A DNA stretch of 41,353 bases from an uncultured Clostridia bacterium (GTDB taxonomy: Bacteria > Bacillota > Clostridia > Christensenellales > Borkfalkiaceae), in assembly GCA_947625095.1 (NCBI GenBank), contig CANQMX010000015.1, positions 1 to 41,353 of the forward strand, read 5' to 3'. Made by a program: the position numbers and the translations under genes. The stretch's first letter is position 1. The number at the start of each line of letters is the position of its first letter. Below, piece by piece: positions 1 to 8,695 of the stretch. The notes beneath the pieces are model-generated. The model worked only from the letters and a program-made list of their open reading frames with translations. It ran no database searches and was not told the DNA's origin.

Positions 1-96
1 AAAAGTTGGCACATACCCCGCATGGCGCAAAAAATTCGGTGGTACAATACATATGAGAGGAAGAGAGTGAACGCGGGAAGGGCGCGCGGAAAGAAA
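1..96. other. Left edge, no assignable gene
   Basis: The first bases are open in all three plus frames. Frame 2 runs from the edge to a TGA at 68-70 and frame 3 to a TGA at 54-56, so the tail of a gene lying off the left edge is possible. The few residues available resemble nothing I recognise. No ribosome binding site with a plausible start is seen here. Confidence 0.3.
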
Positions 97-167
97 AAAA
101 GCCCTCTGCCGTGCGGAGCGCGGCTGCCGCAAGAGCGGCGGCAGCGCGACGCACGGCGGAGGGCTTT
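97..167. terminator. Long hairpin, probable bidirectional terminator
   Basis: An outer stem pairs AAAGCCCTCTGCCGTGCG (from 98) with CGCACGGCGGAGGGCTTT (ending 166), with one G-U wobble. An inner stem pairs GCTGCCGC with GCGGCAGC. Read on the minus strand, the stem is followed by seven T residues. On the plus strand the trailing sequence is only moderately T-rich. It separates whatever lies to the left from the glgB promoter. Confidence 0.6.
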
Positions 168-239
168 CGATAAAATTTCTTTTCAAAATTCAGGGGGAAA
201 TTTTTTGAAAAAAAGCGGACAAAAAATTCAATTTTGGTA

Positions 240-268
240 TTGAAACCGGCGGCAAAATATAGTATAAT
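240..268 (+). promoter_or_regulatory. Sigma-A promoter of the glycogen operon
   Basis: TTGAAA at 240-245, a 17-base spacer and a perfect TATAAT at 263-268. Transcription is expected to start near 275, leaving a leader of about 64 bases before glgB. Confidence 0.85.
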
Positions 269-338
269 ACAATCGGTGTACAAGGGTACGCAAAAAGGTG
301 CGCCGCAAGGGGAAAACGGTCGGCGGAAAGGAGCGGTC

Positions 339-2276
339 ATGCAGAAGACGACGAAGGAAGAGCAGGAAAATTTCACCGATTTTCCGCTTCACCTCTTTCA
401 CCACGGAAAGAACGACAGAATTTACGAAACGTACGGCGCGCACCCCGAAGAGCGCGACGGCGAAAAGGGCTATATGTTCCGCGTGTGGGCGCCGCACGCA
501 AAGTGCGTCTCGGTCGTCGGCGATTTCAACGGCTGGAACGATGGCGCGAATCAAATGGAGCGCATGGTGGACGGGGAGAGTTTCGAACTCTTCATTCCGG
601 GGCTTCGCGAATACGACATCTACAAATATTGCGTCACGGCGCAGGACGGCAGAAAATTGATGAAGGCCGACCCCGTCGGCTTCCACACCGAGACGCCGCC
701 CGCGACGGCCTCCAAACTCTACGACCTCGAAGGCTACGAGTGGGGGGACGGGGCGTACCTCGAGGAACTCGGCAAGCACAGCCCGTTCCCTTCGCCCATC
801 AACATTTACGAGGTCAACCTTCTCTCGTGGAAGCGGCACGCGGACGGAAACTTTTTGTCCTACCGCGACCTTGCAAAGGAGCTCGTTCCCTACGTCAAGG
901 AGATGGGCTACACCCACGTTGAATTCATGCCCGTAACGGAATATCCCTACGAGGGTTCGTGGGGGTATCAGGTGACGGGCTATTTTGCGGTCACCTCCCG
1001 CCTCGGCACGCCCAAAGATTTTATGTATCTTGTGGATGAATTCCACAAAGCGGGCGTCGGCGTCATCGTCGATTGGGTGCCCGCGCACTTCCCCAAGGAC
1101 GCGCACGGGCTGTACGAATTCGACGGCCAGCCGCTCTACGAGAGCAGCCAGTGGGACAGGATGGAGCACAAGAGCTGGGGGACGCGCCGCTTCGATTACG
1201 GGCGCGCCGAAGTGCTCTCCTTCCTCATTTCGAGCGCCTGCCTCTTCTTCGATAAATTTCATGTGGACGGGCTTCGGGTGGACGCCGTCGCCTCCATGCT
1301 CTACCTCGATTACGATAAGCGGGCGGGCGAATGGGTGCCCAACATCTACGGCGAGAACAAGAACCTCGAAGCCATCGCGTTTTTGCGCAGACTGAACGAG
1401 GCGGTGTTCCTGCGCTTCCCGTACGCCCTCATGGTGGCGGAGGAGAGCACGGCGTGGGGACTTGTCACAAAGCCCGGCTCGGTGGGCGGGCTTGGCTTCA
1501 ACTTCAAGTGGAACATGGGCTGGATGAACGATGTGCTCTCCTACCTCACCCTCGACCCGTTTTTCCGCATGGGAAGCCACAACAAACTCACCTTCGCCAT
1601 GATGTACGCCTTCTCGGAAAATTACGTCTTGCCCATTTCGCACGACGAGGTGGTGTACGGGAAGGGGTCGCTTATCAACAAAATGCCGGGCGAATATGCG
1701 GATAAATTCGCGGGCGTGCGCGCCTTCCTCGCCTACCAAATGGCGCACCCCGGGAAAAAACTCAACTTCATGGGGTATGAGTTCGGGCAGTTCAAGGAGT
1801 GGGACTACCGCGAAGGGCTGGAATTTTTCCTGCGGGACACCTACGAATTGCACGGCAAACTTTCGGTCTACGTGAAGGCGCTCAACGAGTTCTACAAATC
1901 GACGCCCGCGCTCTATGAGATCGAGGATAGCTGGGCGGGCTTCGAGTGGCTCGCCGCCGACGACGCGGACAGAAACATCGTCTCCTTCATCCGCCGCGAC
2001 AGGGCGGGGAACGAGGTCATCGCTCTCGTGAGTTTTTCGGGCACGGACGCGGAGGACTACCTCTTGGGCGTTGACAGGCGCGGGCAGTACAAAATCGTGT
2101 TCTGCACCGACGATAAAAAATTCGGCGGAGAGGGGAAACTGACAAAAAAGACAATTTCCGCCGTCAAGCGGCCGAGCCACGGGAAGCCGTACTCGCTGCC
2201 CATTGCCGTGCCGAAATTTTCGGCACTCTACCTTGTGCGGCGGCCGGACGCCGAAAAACCGGCAAAGACAAAATAA
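339..2276 (+). CDS. glgB: 1,4-alpha-glucan branching enzyme
   Basis: GH13 branching enzyme that cuts alpha-1,4 glucan chains and rejoins them as alpha-1,6 branches during glycogen synthesis; cytosolic. The 645-residue product has an N-terminal CBM48-type domain (RVWAPHAKCVSVVGDFNGW near residue 50) followed by the catalytic barrel. The nucleophile Asp lies in DGLRVDA (about D315), the acid/base Glu in MVAEEST (about E368), and the third carboxylate in PISHDEV. The chosen ATG has GGAAAGGAG just upstream. The reading frame stays open further upstream, but that part overlaps the promoter. First gene of a six-gene operon, followed 33 bases later by glgC. Only one N-terminal beta domain is present, as in the shorter Bacillus-type enzymes. 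Confidence 0.96.
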   Translation: MQKTTKEEQENFTDFPLHLFHHGKNDRIYETYGAHPEERDGEKGYMFRVWAPHAKCVSVVGDFNGWNDGANQMERMVDGESFELFIPGLREYDIYKYCVTAQDGRKLMKADPVGFHTETPPATASKLYDLEGYEWGDGAYLEELGKHSPFPSPINIYEVNLLSWKRHADGNFLSYRDLAKELVPYVKEMGYTHVEFMPVTEYPYEGSWGYQVTGYFAVTSRLGTPKDFMYLVDEFHKAGVGVIVDWVPAHFPKDAHGLYEFDGQPLYESSQWDRMEHKSWGTRRFDYGRAEVLSFLISSACLFFDKFHVDGLRVDAVASMLYLDYDKRAGEWVPNIYGENKNLEAIAFLRRLNEAVFLRFPYALMVAEESTAWGLVTKPGSVGGLGFNFKWNMGWMNDVLSYLTLDPFFRMGSHNKLTFAMMYAFSENYVLPISHDEVVYGKGSLINKMPGEYADKFAGVRAFLAYQMAHPGKKLNFMGYEFGQFKEWDYREGLEFFLRDTYELHGKLSVYVKALNEFYKSTPALYEIEDSWAGFEWLAADDADRNIVSFIRRDRAGNEVIALVSFSGTDAEDYLLGVDRRGQYKIVFCTDDKKFGGEGKLTKKTISAVKRPSHGKPYSLPIAVPKFSALYLVRRPDAEKPAKTK

Positions 2277-2309
2277 ATTCGACCTTTTAGTTACGGGGGG
2301 TAACTTGAT

Positions 2310-3506
2310 ATGTTGAGAAAGAAAGAATGTGTTGCAATGCTCTTGGCGGGCGGTCAAGGCTCACGGCTCTACGCCCTCACCAACAACATTGCAAAACCCG
2401 CAGTCGCCTTCGGCGCGAAATATCGCATCATCGATTTTCCGCTCTCCAACTGCATCAACTCGGGCATCGATACGGTGGGCGTGCTCACGCAGTACGAACC
2501 GCTTGAACTCAACGAGTACATCGGCAACGGCCAGCCGTGGGATCTCGACCGCGCGTTCGGCGGCGTGCACATTCTGTCGCCCTATCAGGCGAAGAAAAAA
2601 TCGTCGTGGTACGAGGGCACGGCAAACGCCATCTACCAAAATATGTCCTTCATGAAGCGGTACAGCCCCGACTATGTGCTCATCCTCTCGGGCGACCACA
2701 TCTATAAGATGAACTACGCCGAGATGCTCCGCGCCCACAAGGCGACGGGGGCGGACTGCACCATCGCCGCCATAGAAGTGCCCATAAAGGAGGCCTCCCG
2801 CTTCGGCGTTCTCAACTGCAACCCCGACGGCTCTATCTATGAATTCGAGGAGAAGCCCAAAGTTCCGAAGAGCAACCTCGCCTCGATGGGCATCTACATT
2901 TTCACGGCGGAAAAACTCTTCAAATACCTCGCGGCGGACGACGCCGACCCGAACTCCGAAAAGGACTTCGGCAAAAACGTTCTTCCCGCCATGCTGAACG
3001 CAGGCGAAAAGATGTTCTCCTACCGCTTCAAGGGTTATTGGAAGGACGTGGGCACCATCTCCTCGCTCTGGGAATCCAACATGGATCTCCTGGGCGAAGA
3101 GCCTGTGTTCGACGTTGCGGACAGCGATTGGAAGATCCATTCCCGCAACCCGCTTGCGCCGCCCGAATACATCGGAGACGGGGCGAAGGTGGGCAACTCC
3201 ATGGTGGCGCTCGGGTGCGAGATCGAGGGCACTGTGGAAAATTCCGTGCTCGCCGCGGGCGTCGTCGTGGAAGAGGGCGCCGTGGTGAAGGACAGCGTGC
3301 TGATGGCGGGGACGGTGGTCAAGAGGGGCGCACAGGTCGTCTACTCCATCGTCGATGAGAACGTCGTCATCGAAGAGGGCGCTATTGTCGGCGAGGACAA
3401 GGAGAAGAAGGCGGGCATTGCCGTGCTCGGCAGGAACATTACGGTCGCCGCGGGCGCGAAGGTCGCGGGCGGCCAGATCATCGATAAAGATTACAAGGGG
3501 GAATAA
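2310..3506 (+). CDS. glgC: Glucose-1-phosphate adenylyltransferase, catalytic subunit
   Basis: Makes ADP-glucose and pyrophosphate from ATP and glucose-1-phosphate, the committed step of bacterial glycogen synthesis. The 398-residue protein shows the nucleotidyltransferase signature GGQGSRL near residue 14, [20 protein letters not shown], the metal-binding SGDHIYKM and FEEKP. A C-terminal left-handed beta-helix region rich in V-V-E-G-A hexapeptide-like repeats follows from about residue 280. The length fits Bacillus GlgC. The start is preceded by a G-rich Shine-Dalgarno (GGGGGGT). It lies four bases from glgD. In Firmicutes GlgC works as a heteromer with GlgD, so the two are probably translationally linked. 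Confidence 0.96.
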   Translation: MLRKKECVAMLLAGGQGSRLYALTNNIAKPAVAFGAKYRIIDFPLSNCINSGIDTVGVLTQYEPLELNEYIGNGQPWDLDRAFGGVHILSPYQAKKKSSWYEGTANAIYQNMSFMKRYSPDYVLILSGDHIYKMNYAEMLRAHKATGADCTIAAIEVPIKEASRFGVLNCNPDGSIYEFEEKPKVPKSNLASMGIYIFTAEKLFKYLAADDADPNSEKDFGKNVLPAMLNAGEKMFSYRFKGYWKDVGTISSLWESNMDLLGEEPVFDVADSDWKIHSRNPLAPPEYIGDGAKVGNSMVALGCEIEGTVENSVLAAGVVVEEGAVVKDSVLMAGTVVKRGAQVVYSIVDENVVIEEGAIVGEDKEKKAGIAVLGRNITVAAGAKVAGGQIIDKDYKGE

Positions 3507-3510
3507 GAAG

Positions 3511-4623
3511 ATGGCTCATTCCATGGTCGGCGTTATTTTTTCCAATATTCACGATGAAAACGTGCCCGAACTTTCCCGCCACAGAACGATGGCATCCATT
3601 CCTTTCGGCGGGAGATATCGCCTCATCGACTTCGCGCTCTCCAACATGGTGAACTCGGGGATCACAACGGTGGGCATCGTCACCAAGAACAACTATCAAT
3701 CGCTCATCGATCACATCGGGAGCGGCAAGGATTGGGATCTCGCCCGCAAAGACGGCGGCATCATCCTGCTTCCGCCGTACTCCGACGAGACGGATACGCC
3801 GTACACGACCCGCCTCGAAGCGTTGAAGAGCATCACGGGATTTTTGAACCACCGCAACGAGGACTATGTCGTCATCTCCGACTGCGACGGCATTGCGCAT
3901 ATGGACATTGCGGACATCGTGCGCTACCACGAGGAGAAGGGGGCGGACATCACGATGGTCTACCACGAGGAGACTGACGTGGAATCCTCCTACTACATCA
4001 CCCTCACGCCCGACGAGACGGGGCGCATCAAGGGCTTGAAGATCAACCCCAAACTCACCGGCAAGAAGTTTAACCTGTATGTGAACGTGATGGTGATGAG
4101 CAGGGAATTCCTCATCAACACCATTCAGGACGCGGTGACGCGCGGGCTTGTGAGTTTCGGGCGGGACATTCTCACCAAGAATGTGGATACGCTGAAAATT
4201 TACGGCTACGCCTTTAAGGGGTTCTATGCGAATATCTCCTCGGTGCAGAAGTACTATGAGTACAACATGGATCTGCTCAAAAAGGACGTGCGCGATGAAC
4301 TGTTCGGCGCGCGCGACATCTACACCAAGGTGCGCGACAGTGCGCCCAGCAAGTACAACGACGGCGCGATCGTAAAAAATTCGCTCATCTCCGACGGGTG
4401 CGTCATCGACGGCACGGTGGAGAACTGCATCCTCTTCCGCGGCGTGAAGGTGGGGAAGGGGAGCGTCGTCAAAAATTCCATCATCATGCAGGATACCGTC
4501 ATCGGCGACGGCGCGCACCTCGACTGCGTCATCACGGATAAGAACGTCGTCATCCGCGACAGGAGAAATCTTGCAGGGTGTGAGGCGCTGCCGTACTTTG
4601 TCGCCAAGGGCAGAATGTTATAA
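3511..4623 (+). CDS. glgD: GlgD, regulatory ADP-glucose pyrophosphorylase subunit
   Basis: Paralogue of GlgC (370 residues) that in Firmicutes modulates the GlgC catalytic subunit. The catalytic GGxGxRL loop is missing: the N-terminus reads VGVIFSNIHDEN, and SGDHIY is replaced by SDCDGIAH. It is therefore unlikely to be catalytic alone. GGRYRLIDFALSN and the C-terminal beta-helix are retained. The ATG follows AAGGGGGAATAAG at the end of glgC. The open frame extends further upstream into glgC, but only the internal start gives a normal GlgD N-terminus. The last codons and stop lie in a short tandem duplication described separately. Confidence 0.93.
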   Translation: MAHSMVGVIFSNIHDENVPELSRHRTMASIPFGGRYRLIDFALSNMVNSGITTVGIVTKNNYQSLIDHIGSGKDWDLARKDGGIILLPPYSDETDTPYTTRLEALKSITGFLNHRNEDYVVISDCDGIAHMDIADIVRYHEEKGADITMVYHEETDVESSYYITLTPDETGRIKGLKINPKLTGKKFNLYVNVMVMSREFLINTIQDAVTRGLVSFGRDILTKNVDTLKIYGYAFKGFYANISSVQKYYEYNMDLLKKDVRDELFGARDIYTKVRDSAPSKYNDGAIVKNSLISDGCVIDGTVENCILFRGVKVGKGSVVKNSIIMQDTVIGDGAHLDCVITDKNVVIRDRRNLAGCEALPYFVAKGRML

Positions 4624-4649
4624 GCCGCCAAGGGCAGAATGTGATAAAA
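4602..4649 (+). repeat. 24-bp tandem duplication at the glgD 3' end
   Basis: Two adjacent 24-bp units, each beginning CGCCAAGGGCAGAATGT, at 4602-4625 and 4626-4649. The first contains the last codons and the stop of glgD. The second lies after the stop and is no longer translated. Confidence 0.85.
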
Positions 4650-4695
4650 AATACAGTAAAAATGCGCGGACACGCGTTGAAATAGGGGGATCAAG

Positions 4696-6249
4696 ATGAG
4701 TACAACCAAGAAAACAACCAAGAAACCGGCAAAACAGACGGAAGAGAAGATCGTTGCGCCCATCGAAGCCGTGGAGAAGGGCGAAGAGACGCCCGCGGAG
4801 ACGCCCGCGGAGGTCGCGGTGGAGGTGAAGAAAAAGATTCTGTTCGTCGCCTCCGAGGCCGCTCCCTTCATCGCGACGGGCGGCCTTGCGGAAGTCATCG
4901 GGTCGCTCTCCAAGGCGCTCGCGAAGAGCGACAGGTACGACGTGCGCGTCATCATTCCGCTCTACCAGGACATCAAAAAGGAGTTCCGCAAGGACTTCAA
5001 GTTCATCGGCAACATCTTTGTGCCGCTCTCGTGGAGAAACCAATACTGCGGCATCTTCGAATACACCGTGGACAACGTGACCTATTACTTTGTGGATAAC
5101 GAGTACTACTTCAAGCGTCCCGGGTGCTACGGCTACTACGACGACGGCGAACGGTTTGCGTTCTTCTGCCGCAGCGTGATGGAGATCCTCGGCTTTGTGG
5201 GCTTCTACCCCGACGTTCTGCACTGCCACGACTGGCAGGGCGCGCTGGCGGCACTGTACCTTAAAACCATCTACTGCTTCCGCCCCGAATATCAGTTCAT
5301 CCGCGCGGTGTTTACCATTCATAATATCGAGTATCAGGGCAAGTATTCCCTCGATATTTTGGAGGACCTCTTCGGGATCTCCTACCGCTTCCAATACCTT
5401 GTGGAGTACGACCGCTGCATCAACCTCATGAAGGGGGCGATCGAGTGCTGCGAGAGGTTTTCGACCGTCTCGCCGACCTACGCGGGGGAGATAAAAGACC
5501 CGTACTTTGCGCACGGGCTGGACGGGATCGTGCGGCGCAACGAATTCAAACTGTGCGGCATTTTGAACGGCATCGACCCCGACTACTACGACCCCGCGAC
5601 GGACAGCGCGCTGTTTGCAAATTATTCGGCGGAGGATATTTCGCCCAAGGCGGTGTGCAAAGAGGAGTTGCAGCGGATGCTGAATTTGCCCGTGAAGCCC
5701 GAGACACCCGTGATCGCGATGATCACGCGGCTGGTGGCACACAAGGGGCTTGACCTCGTGAAGGAAGTCATCGAACAAATTTTGCGGCAGGATGTGCAGT
5801 TTGTGGTGCTCGGCACGGGGGACGCGCACTATGAGGCGTACTTCTCCGACCTCGCGAGGCGGTATCAGGGGAAGGTGGCGACCGTCATTACCTTCAATTC
5901 CGACCTCTCGCGCAAGATCTACTCGGGTGCGGATATCTTCCTCATGCCCTCCAAGAGCGAACCGTGCGGCCTTTCGCAGATGATCGCCTCGCGCTACGGC
6001 ACGGTCGCCGTCGTCAGAGAGACGGGGGGACTTCGGGACAGCATTACGCCCTACGGCGCGGGCGGGAACGGGTTTACCTTCCACGACTACAATGCGCACG
6101 ATATGATGTACGTCATCAACGAGGCGCTGGGCGTCTACCGCAACAAGGATGAGTGGAGGAAACTCGTGAAAAAGGCCATGACTACGGACTTTTCATGGGA
6201 TACTTCCGCAAAATCGTACGAAAAACTTTATCTTGAAATGCTGAAATAA
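4696..6249 (+). CDS. glgA: Glycogen synthase (ADP-glucose, GT5)
   Basis: Transfers glucose from ADP-glucose to growing alpha-1,4 glucan; cytosolic GT5 enzyme. The recognisable enzyme starts near residue 47 with KILFVASEAAPFIATGGLAEV, the family's nucleotide-sugar loop. An alanine stands where many GlgA proteins have the Lys of KTGGL. It continues through HCHDWQ, FTIHNIEYQG, NGIDPDYYDP, ITRLVAHKGLDL and the C-terminal PSKSEPCGLSQM motif. The first 45 residues are an unusual Lys/Glu/Ala/Thr-rich, low-complexity tail, which makes it 517 residues, longer than the usual 475-490. The annotated ATG has GGGGGATCAAG upstream, so the tail is probably translated. The leader before it holds the glgD-tail duplication. 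Confidence 0.94.
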   Translation: MSTTKKTTKKPAKQTEEKIVAPIEAVEKGEETPAETPAEVAVEVKKKILFVASEAAPFIATGGLAEVIGSLSKALAKSDRYDVRVIIPLYQDIKKEFRKDFKFIGNIFVPLSWRNQYCGIFEYTVDNVTYYFVDNEYYFKRPGCYGYYDDGERFAFFCRSVMEILGFVGFYPDVLHCHDWQGALAALYLKTIYCFRPEYQFIRAVFTIHNIEYQGKYSLDILEDLFGISYRFQYLVEYDRCINLMKGAIECCERFSTVSPTYAGEIKDPYFAHGLDGIVRRNEFKLCGILNGIDPDYYDPATDSALFANYSAEDISPKAVCKEELQRMLNLPVKPETPVIAMITRLVAHKGLDLVKEVIEQILRQDVQFVVLGTGDAHYEAYFSDLARRYQGKVATVITFNSDLSRKIYSGADIFLMPSKSEPCGLSQMIASRYGTVAVVRETGGLRDSITPYGAGGNGFTFHDYNAHDMMYVINEALGVYRNKDEWRKLVKKAMTTDFSWDTSAKSYEKLYLEMLK

Positions 6250-6264
6250 TACGGAGACAAAACT

Positions 6265-8691
6265 ATGGCTAAACTCAACGAGCACGACGCGCAACAACTC
6301 ATTGCGAGCAAATTGACGCGGTACTTCGGCGTGAACGCGCAGGAGGCCACGCGGGAACAAATTTATAAGGCGGTCGTGATGGGCGTGCGCGATATCATGC
6401 TCGAAAAACGGCAGAAATTCCATGTGAAGATGAAAAATGCGCGCGCAAAGCGGGTCTACTACCTCTGCATGGAATTTTTGATGGGGCGGTCGCTCAAGAA
6501 CAGCATCTATAACCTCGGCATCGCGCCGCAGATCGCCGCCGCAGTCAAGACGTTCGGGCTGGAACTCGACGACCTGTACGAGGAAGAGCCCGACGCGGGG
6601 CTTGGAAACGGGGGACTCGGCAGGCTCGCCGCGTGCTTTTTGGACGCGCTGGCGACGCAGGATTACCCCGCGATGGGTTTTTCCATCTGCTATCAGTACG
6701 GGCTTTTCAAGCAAAAGATCGTGGACGGCTGGCAGATGGAACTGCCCGACGTGTGGCTTCCCGGCGGCGAGGCGTGGCTGACGGAGCGCTCGGATAAGCA
6801 ATTTATCGTGCGCTTTGACGGCGAACTCGAGGAGAAGTGGACCGACCACGGCATGGAGACCATCTACCACAACGCAAAAGAGGTGGAGGCCATTGCGTGC
6901 GACATGATGGTTTCGGGCGCGGACAGCGAGGCCGTGAGCGTACTGCGGCTGTGGCGTTCGCGCGCGGTGCAGAAGTTCGATATGCAGCTCTTTTCGCAGG
7001 GCAACTACGACGCCGTCATGCGCGACGAGAGCGAGGCGCAACTGCTTTCCAAGGTGCTCTATCCCTCGGATAACCACTACGAGGGGAAGTCGCTGCGCTT
7101 AAAACAGCAATATTTCCTCGTTTCGGCGTCGCTGCAATGCATCGTTTCCGACCACAAGCGGCGGTATGGGTCTTTGGCGCTCCTGCCGCAGATGGCCGCC
7201 ATCCACATCAACGATACGCACCCCGCGCTCGCCATTCCCGAGCTCATGCGCATCCTCGTCGATGAAAATTATTTCAATTGGGAAGTGGCGTGGAACATTA
7301 CGACCGCGACGTGCGCCTACACCAACCACACTGTGCTCGCCGAAGCCCTTGAAACGTGGGCGGAGGATCTCATCGCGCGCAGACTTCCGCGCATCTACGG
7401 CATTTTGAAGGAGATCAACCGCCGCTTCTGCGACGATCTTTGGCACAAATACCCCGGAGATTGGAACAAAATTTCGCGGATGTCCATCCTTTCGCACAAT
7501 ACGGTGCGCATGGCGAACCTGTGCGTGATGGGCTCGCACAGCGTGAACGGGGTCTCCGAATTGCACAGCGATATCATAAAAAACAGCATTTTCCGCGATT
7601 TTTATGACTATACGCCCGATAAATTCACCAACGTCACCAACGGAATCGCGCACAGGCGGTGGCTCAACCAATCCAACCCCGAACTGTGCGAACTTTTGGA
7701 CGAGTGCATCGGCACGGGTTACGCGAAGGACGCCTCCAAACTCGCCGAATTCAAAAAATTCGAGAACGACGAGAGCGTTTTGAAGCGGCTCGACGAGATC
7801 AAGCGCATCAAAAAGGAGCAGTTTTCCGCCTACGCCAAGAAGACGCAGGGGGTGGATATCGACCCCAATACCCTGTTTGACGTGCAGGCGAAGCGTCTCC
7901 ACGAGTACAAGCGGCAGCTTTTGAACGTTTTGCACATCATCGCCGACTACAACGCCCTGCGCGAGAACCCCGACCTTGACATTGTGCCCAAGACGTACAT
8001 CTTCGGCGCGAAGGCCGCCGCGGGCTACGAGATGGCAAAACAGACCATCAAACTCATCTGCTATCTCGCAGAGGACATCAAAAAGAACCCGCGCATCCGC
8101 GAAAAACTCAACGTCGTTTTCATGGAAAACTACAATGTTACGATGTCGGAAAAGATGATGCCCGCTTCGGAGATCTCCGAACAGATTTCGCTTGCGGGCA
8201 AAGAGGCGAGCGGCACGGGCAACATGAAGTTTATGATAAACGGCGCGCTGACCATCGGCACGCTGGACGGCGCGAACGTGGAGATGGCGGAGCGCGTAGG
8301 CGACGAAAACATCTTCATCTTCGGCTTAAAAGCGGACGAAGTTGCACAAATTTGGGAAAGACGGTACAATTCGAGCGTGTACTACAACCAGGATTATACC
8401 CTTCGCCAGATCATTGAATCGCTCATCGTCGGCTTCAACGGGCAGTCGTTTGCCGATATCGCCAACTATCTGCTGCGCAATACGCCCGTCGCCGACCCGT
8501 ATATGTGCCTTGCGGACTACGAATCGTACTCCAACACGCAAAATAAGATGTCCGATCTGTACCGCAACCACAAGACGGACTGGAACAGAAAGTCGCTCTG
8601 CAACATCGCCGCGGCGGGGTATTTCTCGGCGGACAGGAGCATCCGCGACTACGCGACCAAGATCTGGAACTTAAAACCGCTGAAAAAATAA
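6265..8691 (+). CDS. glgP: Glycogen phosphorylase (GT35)
   Basis: Phosphorolytic release of glucose-1-phosphate from glycogen, with pyridoxal phosphate as cofactor; cytosolic. The 808-residue protein is of normal family length. It has YLCMEFLMGR and GLGNGGLGRLAACFLD near the N-terminus and the PLP-binding region EASGTGNMKFMINGALTIGT, whose Lys forms the Schiff base. GTLDGANVEM follows directly. The start has a CGGAGA ribosome site nine bases upstream and sits 15 bases after glgA. Its place in the synthesis operon means building and breakdown enzymes are co-transcribed, so control must be largely post-translational or through GlgC/GlgD. Confidence 0.97.
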   Translation: MAKLNEHDAQQLIASKLTRYFGVNAQEATREQIYKAVVMGVRDIMLEKRQKFHVKMKNARAKRVYYLCMEFLMGRSLKNSIYNLGIAPQIAAAVKTFGLELDDLYEEEPDAGLGNGGLGRLAACFLDALATQDYPAMGFSICYQYGLFKQKIVDGWQMELPDVWLPGGEAWLTERSDKQFIVRFDGELEEKWTDHGMETIYHNAKEVEAIACDMMVSGADSEAVSVLRLWRSRAVQKFDMQLFSQGNYDAVMRDESEAQLLSKVLYPSDNHYEGKSLRLKQQYFLVSASLQCIVSDHKRRYGSLALLPQMAAIHINDTHPALAIPELMRILVDENYFNWEVAWNITTATCAYTNHTVLAEALETWAEDLIARRLPRIYGILKEINRRFCDDLWHKYPGDWNKISRMSILSHNTVRMANLCVMGSHSVNGVSELHSDIIKNSIFRDFYDYTPDKFTNVTNGIAHRRWLNQSNPELCELLDECIGTGYAKDASKLAEFKKFENDESVLKRLDEIKRIKKEQFSAYAKKTQGVDIDPNTLFDVQAKRLHEYKRQLLNVLHIIADYNALRENPDLDIVPKTYIFGAKAAAGYEMAKQTIKLICYLAEDIKKNPRIREKLNVVFMENYNVTMSEKMMPASEISEQISLAGKEASGTGNMKFMINGALTIGTLDGANVEMAERVGDENIFIFGLKADEVAQIWERRYNSSVYYNQDYTLRQIIESLIVGFNGQSFADIANYLLRNTPVADPYMCLADYESYSNTQNKMSDLYRNHKTDWNRKSLCNIAAAGYFSADRSIRDYATKIWNLKPLKK

Positions 8692-8695
8692 GAGA

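Noticed and set aside
6-22. TTGGCAC-N8-GCA resembling a sigma-54 (-24/-12) promoter with GG-N10-GC spacing
   Set aside because: The conserved TT before GC is CC here, no gene start follows before the hairpin at 97, no sigma-54 activator is seen, and it lies at the window edge.
22-243. Open frame of 73 codons before glgB
   Set aside because: Runs through the terminator hairpin, has no ribosome site, and its Arg/Lys-rich product is what GC-rich hairpin DNA encodes by chance.
228-2357. 709-codon open frame antisense to glgB
   Set aside because: Shadow of the GC-rich third-position pattern of glgB; no family resemblance, and it runs over the glgB promoter. Similar antisense frames over glgA, glgP, lysA, dxs and the GH51 gene were rejected for the same reason.
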